DNA of 64,000 nt, from contig NZ_JAUSUR010000003.1 of NCBI RefSeq assembly GCF_030814225.1, forward strand, positions 487,756-551,755, read 5' to 3'. The DNA comes from Breznakia pachnodae. GTDB taxonomy: Bacteria > Bacillota_I > Bacilli_A > Erysipelotrichales > Erysipelotrichaceae. Below are positions 57,994 through 64,000 of this stretch, piece by piece. The notes beneath the pieces are model-generated. The model did no database searches. It had not been told where the DNA came from and was given only the letters and a program-made list of their open reading frames with translations. The translations under genes and the position numbers were made by a program. Position 1 is the first letter of the stretch. Every line of letters begins with the position of its first letter.

Positions 57994-58980
57994 ATGAAAA
58001 TTGGTATTGCAGGATCAGGAATGATCGTAAGTTATGTATTAGATGTTTGGAAGAATTTTGAAGATATTGAGGTAACAGCAATTTGGTGTAGAGAACAAAA
58101 TATTGATACAGCATCTGATATAGCAAAAGAGTATAGTATTGCAAATGTGTATACAGATTATAATGAGTTTTTAAATGATGACAGCTTTGACTTTGTATAT
58201 ATTGGATTAGTCAATTCTCTTCATTATGAATACTCGAAGGCAGCATTGAATGCTAGGAAGAGTGTTGTTTGTGAAAAACCTTTTACCTCTACTGGTGAGC
58301 AAGCCAAAGAACTATTGGAATGTGCCAAGCAGAATAATGTATTTGTTTTTGAATCATGTTTACCATGGTATTCGGATAACTATGAAGAAGTTAAACGTTT
58401 ATTACCAGAGATAGGAGAAGTTAAATTAATTGAGTGTAGTTTTTCTCAATACTCGAGAAGATATGAAAGTTATTTAAATGGAGATATTCTACCTGTTTTT
58501 GATCCAAGTTTGGATGGTGGAGCTTTATATGATTTAGGAGTCTATAGTGTGCATTTCATTATGGGGTTAGTTGGAATTCCTAAAGATGTACAATATTTTC
58601 CGAACATAGGATTTAATGGAATTGATACATCAGGTGTATTAGTAATGAATTACGATGGGTTTAAAGGTGTATGTATGACTGCAAAAGATTGTTCTGCACC
58701 AAGTAGATGTGTCATTGAAGGAAATAAAGGTTGTATTGTAATAGATTCACATCCAGGGGAGATAAAGAATATTACATTACGAATGAATGGAGAATCTCCT
58801 GTGAATAAAGACATCATAGAATTTAGTGAAGGATTCAAATATATATATGAAAAAATCATTGCAATTACGAAGGCAAATGATTATAAAAAATGTTATGAAA
58901 TGATGGATAAAGTAATTGACGTAATGAACGTAATGGAAGATGCAAGAAAAGGTGCTGGAATTAAGTTTTCATGCGATTAG
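57994..58980 (+). CDS. Gfo/Idh/MocA family oxidoreductase
   Basis: A 328-residue dehydrogenase with Rossmann start IGIAGSGMIVSYV and EKP motif VVCEKPFTS, then GGALYDLGVY in the C-terminal half. It is of the short type seen also at 12325 and 61978. It heads a five- to seven-gene cluster with an SDR epimerase-like protein, a lactonase-like propeller and two cupins, so it most likely oxidises a sugar (phosphate) ring carbon. The next gene starts 11 bases after its stop. Confidence 0.88.
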   Translation: MKIGIAGSGMIVSYVLDVWKNFEDIEVTAIWCREQNIDTASDIAKEYSIANVYTDYNEFLNDDSFDFVYIGLVNSLHYEYSKAALNARKSVVCEKPFTSTGEQAKELLECAKQNNVFVFESCLPWYSDNYEEVKRLLPEIGEVKLIECSFSQYSRRYESYLNGDILPVFDPSLDGGALYDLGVYSVHFIMGLVGIPKDVQYFPNIGFNGIDTSGVLVMNYDGFKGVCMTAKDCSAPSRCVIEGNKGCIVIDSHPGEIKNITLRMNGESPVNKDIIEFSEGFKYIYEKIIAITKANDYKKCYEMMDKVIDVMNVMEDARKGAGIKFSCD

Positions 58981-58991
58981 AGGAGGAAGAG

Positions 58992-60014
58992 ATGAGAAAA
59001 GTATTATTAGTTGGTGGTAAAGGGAATATTTCATTTCCAATAGCCAGAATGTTAGCAAAAGATAAAGATGTAGAACTATACTTAATAGAAAGAACAGATA
59101 CGGATGATGACTTGGGTGACCATGTTCATAGGCTTGCTGCAGATGTGTTCAATGAAAAGAATAAAGTGAAACAGTGGATTGAAGATATTAGTTTCGATTG
59201 TGTAGTGAATTTTGTAATTATGAATAAAGAAGCAGCAGAAAATAGTGTAGAATTATTTGCCAACAAAACAAAGCAGTTTATTTTCATTAGTACTGTATGT
59301 GTGCTAAATCATCAGATTTCATGCAATGTCGATGAAACAATGGAAAAAGGCAATGCATATTATCAATATGGAAAAAATAAAGAAGAATGTGAGAAATATT
59401 TTTTAGAACAATATGAGAAAGGATTCCCATTGACGATTGTACGTCCAACACAAACATATTCTGGACCAAGAATACCTTTAAGTACAAAAGGAAAGTCATG
59501 TTGGAGTGTTATTTCCAGAATGATGAAAGGTAAAGAAGTAATCATTCACGGAGATGGACAAAGTGTATGGGCAAGTACACATGCAGATGATTTTGCTCCG
59601 TTGTTTTATCCATTAATTGGTAATCCTGAAACAATTGGTGAAGTGTATCATGTAATGAATCCGGAATCTATGACTTGGGATATGATTTATCAGGAATTAG
59701 CTGATTTATTAAATGTTGAATATAAACCTGTATATATAAGTGAATACTTGTTAGATCACAGCGAAACTTATTCATGGAAACAATCAATTCATGGTGATAA
59801 GCATTTCTCAAATATTTTCGATATATCAAAAGCAAAAAGGTTTTGTCCGGATTACACACCTAAAATTGATATAAGAACAGGTTTACAAATGTATTTAGAT
59901 TTTATGGAATCGCATCCGGAAATGAAAGTAGAAGATCCACAATTTGATGAGTGGAGTGACAAGGTAATAGAGAAGTATAAGAAATTGACAGAAGAATTTG
60001 TACAAGATATTTAA
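58992..60014 (+). CDS. NAD-dependent epimerase/dehydratase-like extended SDR
   Basis: A 340-residue Rossmann-fold protein. The nucleotide loop reads GGKGNISFP, a variant of GGTGFIG, and the catalytic pair is YGKNK (YxxxK). IVRPTQTYSGPRIP, then HGDGQSVWASTHADDFA, are typical of extended SDRs that act on nucleotide sugars or free sugar derivatives. Start at 58992 follows AGGAGG; an ATG at 58971 overlaps the upstream gene. Reaction unknown; it may oxidise, epimerise or dehydrate a product of the preceding dehydrogenase. Confidence 0.83.
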   Translation: MRKVLLVGGKGNISFPIARMLAKDKDVELYLIERTDTDDDLGDHVHRLAADVFNEKNKVKQWIEDISFDCVVNFVIMNKEAAENSVELFANKTKQFIFISTVCVLNHQISCNVDETMEKGNAYYQYGKNKEECEKYFLEQYEKGFPLTIVRPTQTYSGPRIPLSTKGKSCWSVISRMMKGKEVIIHGDGQSVWASTHADDFAPLFYPLIGNPETIGEVYHVMNPESMTWDMIYQELADLLNVEYKPVYISEYLLDHSETYSWKQSIHGDKHFSNIFDISKAKRFCPDYTPKIDIRTGLQMYLDFMESHPEMKVEDPQFDEWSDKVIEKYKKLTEEFVQDI

Positions 60015-60044
60015 TAAGAACATATATAAGTTTTTAGGAGGAGT

Positions 60045-61004
60045 ATGCAAAAAGATATATTTATTGTGACGTATGGAAAAGAAAAAGATAAAGGAAATCA
60101 TATTGTTAAACTTATAATAAATCTAGATAATGGGTCATTGAAAAATTCACAGACTATTGATTTAGATGGAAAAGCAAATATGGTTGTTGAAACAGAAGAT
60201 AGCTTAATAACCTCAGTAGAAAATGCAAATGGTGGAAGCCTTGAATTTTATAATAAGAAAACTATGAAATTAACAAAAAAATATCAATGTGATTATTTTT
60301 ACTCATATGGACAAGTTATTGGTAACAAACTGCTTCTAGCTAGTTATTCAAAAGGTGTAGACAGTGTTTTTGATATTAAGAAAGGAATAATGGTTAAAAG
60401 TCTAACGCATGCTAGAGATGGCATACAGGCTTCTGGTAGGTCTCATTATATTCGTAAATTAAGTGATGGAAGAGTAATATCTGTAGATAATGCATTCCAA
60501 CAATTATATATTTATAAAAACGATAATTTAGATTTAGACAAAATTATTGATTTACCAATGGAACCTTTGATGAATATTCGCTTAATGTCATTCACGTTAG
60601 ATGAGAAGTGGGCATATTTAAACACTGAAAAATCTGGAGAAGTTATTGTTTTAAACACAGATAAGTTTGAAATTGTTGAAAGATATACCTTATCATCAAA
60701 TCCAGAATTTGCTTCTGGGGGTAATGTAATAAGTTTAGATGGAAAATATGAATGTGTATCAATGAGAGGTGAAGAAAGTATCTATGTTTACAATATAAGG
60801 GATGATGGAAGTTTAAATTTTAGTAGTAAATTCGGTTGTGGAGAAACACCACGAGATTTGGCAGTAATTAGTGATTATTTACTTGTGAGCTGCACAGATG
60901 AAAGTTTAATTGAAGTACATAAGTTTAAAGGTGAATCAATAGAAAAGATAGCTGAATTAGATGTGTATAGACCAATTACATTTGCATTAGGTAAAAGTAA
61001 GTAA
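60045..61004 (+). CDS. Lactonase-like beta-propeller (6-phosphogluconolactonase type)
   Basis: A 319-residue protein resembling the seven-bladed lactonase family. CGETPRDLAVISDYLLVSCT near the C-terminus matches the family's GxxPRxF-like motif, and blades recur as IYVYNI-type segments. In a cluster with sugar dehydrogenases it may hydrolyse a lactone formed on oxidation at C1. AGGAGG precedes the start with short spacing. No signal peptide, so cytoplasmic. Confidence 0.72.
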   Translation: MQKDIFIVTYGKEKDKGNHIVKLIINLDNGSLKNSQTIDLDGKANMVVETEDSLITSVENANGGSLEFYNKKTMKLTKKYQCDYFYSYGQVIGNKLLLASYSKGVDSVFDIKKGIMVKSLTHARDGIQASGRSHYIRKLSDGRVISVDNAFQQLYIYKNDNLDLDKIIDLPMEPLMNIRLMSFTLDEKWAYLNTEKSGEVIVLNTDKFEIVERYTLSSNPEFASGGNVISLDGKYECVSMRGEESIYVYNIRDDGSLNFSSKFGCGETPRDLAVISDYLLVSCTDESLIEVHKFKGESIEKIAELDVYRPITFALGKSK

Positions 61005-61038
61005 CTGTTTAAAAATAAAATTAAGAGAGGAAGAAGAA

Positions 61039-61518
61039 ATGCAAAAGATGCCAGATTATTTTTATAATTATCCTTTTGTTAAAGGAGATCGAAGACCATG
61101 TGTTCAAAAACAAGAGGAACTAAAAAAGTTTTTATATACTGATTATTTGCCCGAACAAAGTGATCTGAACTGGTTAGTTGCGAGTACAGATGACCTTACT
61201 GTTGGTGAGTATCAACTATCTCCTGGGTCACACTTTGATCCAGCAGACGTTCACGCAGGTGATGAAATTTATTATGTATTGATAGGTGAAGTTACAATGT
61301 TTCAACCTGAAAGTGGACAAGTCATGGTGGTAAAAAAAGGAGAAGGAATTCTAATGCCAAAAGGATGTCCTCATATTGGGTATAATTTCGGCGACACTGA
61401 AGCAAGAATGCTCTATGCGATCGCTCCAAAAATTTGGAATGAAGATGGTCCGCCATCTGAATATACTGGAATTTTAAAAACCTATAAGCATAAAGAAAGG
61501 GAAGTAAAATGCCAATGA
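61039..61518 (+). CDS. Cupin-domain protein, first of a pair
   Basis: A 159-residue single-cupin protein with VHAGDEIYYVLIGEVTMF (cupin motif 1: His, Glu) and GEGILMPKGCPHIGYNFG (motif 2, His). It is likely metal-binding, acting as an isomerase or epimerase. The next cupin gene overlaps its end by 10 bases, indicating that the two act together, perhaps as a complex. Confidence 0.8.
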   Translation: MQKMPDYFYNYPFVKGDRRPCVQKQEELKKFLYTDYLPEQSDLNWLVASTDDLTVGEYQLSPGSHFDPADVHAGDEIYYVLIGEVTMFQPESGQVMVVKKGEGILMPKGCPHIGYNFGDTEARMLYAIAPKIWNEDGPPSEYTGILKTYKHKEREVKCQ

Positions 61519-61916
61519 TATCAGAACTGGGGAAATTTCCGATTGATGGTCCTAAGTCTAGAGAAATGAAAAAGTTTTATAAACTTAATGATGAAGATAG
61601 TATTAAGATGATTAGCGGAAAACATACTCCTGTGTTACTTTCCATTTGGGCAAGTAATGACGTAATGCAGTTTGGCACGATAAAGGTATTAACTGGTGGT
61701 GTTGGTCCTCAACAAACAGAATATGATATTCATGCAGGTGATGCCGTTTTCTATTCTTTATCAGGAACAATGACATTTTATATTCCGAATCGCCAAGAAA
61801 CGCATCTTGTTGAAGAGGGCGATTTTATGTTTATTCCAGCAAATGAACGGTACAAAATTATTAATTATACAGGAAAGACAATTGAGGCAGTTTTTATAAT
61901 TGCACCTCAATTCTAA
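61509..61916 (+). CDS. Cupin-domain protein, second of a pair
   Basis: A 135-residue cupin. Motif 1 reads IHAGDAVFYSLSGTMTFY and motif 2 EEGDFMFIPANERYKIINY. The usual motif-2 His is replaced, so its metal site is weaker than the first cupin's, and it may be a structural partner. It overlaps the first cupin gene and precedes a Gfo/Idh/MocA gene. Confidence 0.78.
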   Translation: MPMISELGKFPIDGPKSREMKKFYKLNDEDSIKMISGKHTPVLLSIWASNDVMQFGTIKVLTGGVGPQQTEYDIHAGDAVFYSLSGTMTFYIPNRQETHLVEEGDFMFIPANERYKIINYTGKTIEAVFIIAPQF

Positions 61917-61977
61917 ATATGAATATATTAGAGAGAAAGAGTTACTATTTGAATATTAAGAATGTGAGGATAAAATA

Positions 61978-62922
61978 ATGAATATTGTAATCATTGGATG
62001 CGGTTATATTGCTAATCGAGTAGCAGAAGGAATTCAATACTCTGAAGCCGAATTATATGGAGTAGCTTCAAGAAGGAAAGAAAAAGCTTTAGTATTTGCG
62101 GAGAAGTATAAAATCAAATGCTTTTCTTTAGAAGAATGCATGAATGATGAAAATGTTGACTTGGCCTATATCGCTACACCTAACCCAACACATTATGAGC
62201 TAACAAAATTAGCTCTTATAAATCGTAAACATGTAATATGTGAGAAACCTTTTGTTTCAAGTACAAAAGAAGTTCATGATTTGTTTTGCATTGCAAAAGA
62301 AAATAATTGTTTTCTAATGGAAGCGCACAAAACATGTTTTACGACTCTAAATAAGTTAATAAAAAATAGAGTTAAGGAATTAGGTAAAATAAAAGAAATT
62401 CGAGCAAGTTTTATTACACCACCTAATCCTAATATGAAGGATTGGAATGTTGATGAGTTTATGGGAGGCAGTTTTTATGATCTTGGAGTTTATGCTCTAT
62501 GTTTTGTTAACTTATATGCTGATACCCCAATAATGAAATCTACATTTGAAATAGAAATGTATAAAAATAATAAATGTGATTCTGAATGTAAATGTGATGT
62601 ATTATACAATAATGGAATATCAGCCCATTTAGTTTCAAGTTGGCATGGTAAAGATAAAAACTTTGGAGTTGGATTGATAATTGGAGAAAATGGATTTATA
62701 GAAATTCAGAATTATTGGAAAAGCACAAAAGCAAAAATATCAATTAATGGAAAAGATGAAGTTGTATCTGTTGAACAAAAAAGTGATTTTACAGGAGAAA
62801 TCAATCATGCTTACCAATGTATTAAGAATGGATTAATTGAAAGTCCAATAATGTCTGAATTTTTTATCAGTCAAATTATAGATGTTTTAGAAGCAATGAA
62901 AAAATACAGAAGTAAGATTTAA
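61978..62922 (+). CDS. Gfo/Idh/MocA family oxidoreductase
   Basis: A 314-residue dehydrogenase. The Rossmann start is IVIIGCGYIANRV, the EKP motif VICEKPFVS, and the second domain contains GGSFYDLGVYAL. It is the second such gene in the cluster, related to those at 57994 and 12325. Two dehydrogenases in one pathway could couple an oxidation and a reduction, recycling NAD(H). GAGGAT upstream is the ribosome site. Confidence 0.88.
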   Translation: MNIVIIGCGYIANRVAEGIQYSEAELYGVASRRKEKALVFAEKYKIKCFSLEECMNDENVDLAYIATPNPTHYELTKLALINRKHVICEKPFVSSTKEVHDLFCIAKENNCFLMEAHKTCFTTLNKLIKNRVKELGKIKEIRASFITPPNPNMKDWNVDEFMGGSFYDLGVYALCFVNLYADTPIMKSTFEIEMYKNNKCDSECKCDVLYNNGISAHLVSSWHGKDKNFGVGLIIGENGFIEIQNYWKSTKAKISINGKDEVVSVEQKSDFTGEINHAYQCIKNGLIESPIMSEFFISQIIDVLEAMKKYRSKI

Positions 62923-62941
62923 TAAGATAATATAATAAAAA

Positions 62942-63024
62942 AACTTATAAGTTCAAATATCGGTTTAATAACAAATTTGTGTAGTGAGTACAGGATTAAT
63001 AAGTTATTAGGTATTTGAACTTTT
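62942..63024 (+). promoter_or_regulatory. Inverted-repeat region before the aldo/keto reductase
   Basis: AAGTTCAAATA (62949-62959) and TATTTGAACTT (63012-63022) form a perfect 11-bp stem with a 52-base loop, followed by TTATAT. Inside lie palindromes AACTTATAAGTT (62942-62953) and a TTAATAAGTTATTA-like site. It may be a terminator with a long loop or an operator region for the last genes. Confidence 0.45.
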
Positions 63025-63045
63025 ATATAATTAAGGAGATCGACT

Positions 63046-63888
63046 ATGAAAATTAATCAATCAAAGCTTTCCAATCAAATAATTCTTCCAGATATAGGAT
63101 TAGGAACGTGGAATATGGCAGATGATAATACAACAATAAAGATAATAAAAGAAGCATTAGAATTAGGGTATCGCTTAATCGATTGTTCACCAAGCTATCA
63201 AAACCAAAATAGTATTGGTAGAGCTATAGCTGAGAGTTCTATTAACCGTAGTCAGATTTACATTACTAGTAAACTGCGAAATTCTGAACGAGGTCGTGAA
63301 AATGTTAATTTAGCATGTGATAGAATATTAAGCGAACTTAACTTAGATTATTTAGATTTATATTTAATACACTGGCCAGCATCAAAAAAAGATTATAAAA
63401 ATTGGGAAGAAATAAATCAGGAAACTTGGTTAGGAATGATTGATTTATATAAATGTGGGAAAGTTAAAGCAATTGGGGTTTCAAATTTTATGCCACATCA
63501 TTTAAAATCATTAATGAAATATGAAGTTATCCCAATGGTAAATCAAATTGAATTTCATCCAGGACAAATGGAAAATGATACTTTAATATTTTGTAGAGAA
63601 AATGAGATATTGGTAGAAGCATATAGTCCATTAGGAAATGGCGCAATGCTACAAAATGATGAGTTAATTCAAATTTCAAATAAATATAAAAAATCAGTTG
63701 CTCAATTATGTTTAAGATGGGCACAACAAAATGGAACTATCCCAATTCCTAGAGCATCAAATAGTAAACAGTTAAAAGAGAATATAGATATTTTTGATTT
63801 TCAAATAAGTAATGATGATATGAAAATTATTAATGAAATGAATTATTTCGCAGGTTCAGGACAACATCCTGATAAAGTAGATTTTTAA
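63046..63888 (+). CDS. Aldo/keto reductase
   Basis: A 280-residue NADPH-dependent reductase with complete tetrad D46, Y51, K76 and H109 (LIDCSPSYQNQN, TSKLR, LIHWPAS). The C-terminal IPIPRASN is the NADPH-binding segment. It is a third AKR in the window, distinct from those at 44333 and 52950. Ribosome site AAGGAG. It may reduce a keto-sugar at the end of the 58-63 kb cluster. Confidence 0.9.
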   Translation: MKINQSKLSNQIILPDIGLGTWNMADDNTTIKIIKEALELGYRLIDCSPSYQNQNSIGRAIAESSINRSQIYITSKLRNSERGRENVNLACDRILSELNLDYLDLYLIHWPASKKDYKNWEEINQETWLGMIDLYKCGKVKAIGVSNFMPHHLKSLMKYEVIPMVNQIEFHPGQMENDTLIFCRENEILVEAYSPLGNGAMLQNDELIQISNKYKKSVAQLCLRWAQQNGTIPIPRASNSKQLKENIDIFDFQISNDDMKIINEMNYFAGSGQHPDKVDF

Positions 63889-63905
63889 TAATAAGGGGGA
63901 TTGAA

Positions 63906-64000
63906 ATGTTTAATATAGTAGCAAGAGAAGAATTGAATCCAACTGTAACAAAATTAGTAGTAGATGCACCATTTATCGCTAAAAAAGCAAAAGCTGGACA
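63906..64000 (+). CDS. NfnA/SudB-like ferredoxin-NADP reductase subunit (3' end cut off)
   Basis: Only the first 31 residues are visible: MFNIVAREELNPTVTKLVVD, then APFIAKKAKAGQ. This start (a polar first strand, then APxIAKKAxxGQ) is characteristic of the FAD-binding subunit of NADH-dependent ferredoxin-NADP oxidoreductase and sulfide dehydrogenase (NfnA/SudB), normally followed by a GltA-like subunit. The ATG follows GGGGGA. The rest lies outside the window, so the assignment rests on the N-terminus. Confidence 0.7.
   Translation, partial: MFNIVAREELNPTVTKLVVDAPFIAKKAKAG

Overview
The window is AT-rich, densely packed bacterial DNA. It has Gram-positive style ribosome sites (AGGAGG-like), intrinsic terminators, many PTS sugar transporters, and surface proteins with C-terminal wall-sorting tails. 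Together these point to a host-associated, fermentative low-GC Bacillota, perhaps an Erysipelotrichia-like gut bacterium; that placement is inference, as no rRNA or marker gene is present. I saw no tRNA, rRNA, CRISPR array, insertion sequence or phage genes.

Layout. 1-3.8 kb: a beta-glucoside PTS (cut by the window edge), an RpiR regulator and a GH1 6-phospho-glycosidase whose acid/base Glu is Gln. 4-10 kb: a PLP amino-acid decarboxylase with a divergent LysR regulator, a HAD phosphatase, a MerR regulator with a 19-bp-spacer promoter, and two uncharacterised genes. 10.1-15.5 kb: an RpiR regulator facing an operon of two Gfo/Idh/MocA dehydrogenases plus mannose-family PTS IIB-IIC-IID, with operator-like dyads on the promoter. 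15.5-23.5 kb: Nudix, Old-Yellow-Enzyme, kinase-like and hydrolase genes, then an AraC / UvrA-like ATPase / serine hydrolase operon. 23.6-28.5 kb: a GntR regulator facing a second mannose-family PTS (IIC-IID-IIB) that ends in a gamma-glutamyltransferase-like gene. 28.5-31.3 kb: a membrane protein and the Ada-AlkA/Ogt alkylation-repair pair.

31.4-42.3 kb is a cell-surface region. It holds a MucBP-type anchored protein, a short HPS-like gene with a DeoR regulator, and a two-gene unit in which an ECF sigma factor carries its own membrane segment and C-terminal domain. That gene is followed 26 nt later by an 1848-residue adhesin with ten InlB-type repeats.

42.4-64 kb is mostly sugar catabolism. 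It has a second GH1 enzyme with a normal acid/base Glu; a cupin isomerase-like protein, FGGY kinase and split transketolase; a PRD-type regulator broken by a one-base frameshift; a lactose/cellobiose-family PTS (IIC, IIB, IIA); and a run of dehydrogenase, SDR, lactonase-like propeller, two overlapping cupins, dehydrogenase and aldo/keto reductase. The last 95 bases start an NfnA/SudB-like flavoprotein. The simplest reading is that imported phosphorylated glycosides are cleaved by GH1 enzymes and the released sugar goes either through kinase plus transketolase or through an oxidative branch. The strongest candidates for undescribed biology are the membrane-tethered sigma factor with its adhesin, and the 58-63.9 kb oxidative cluster.
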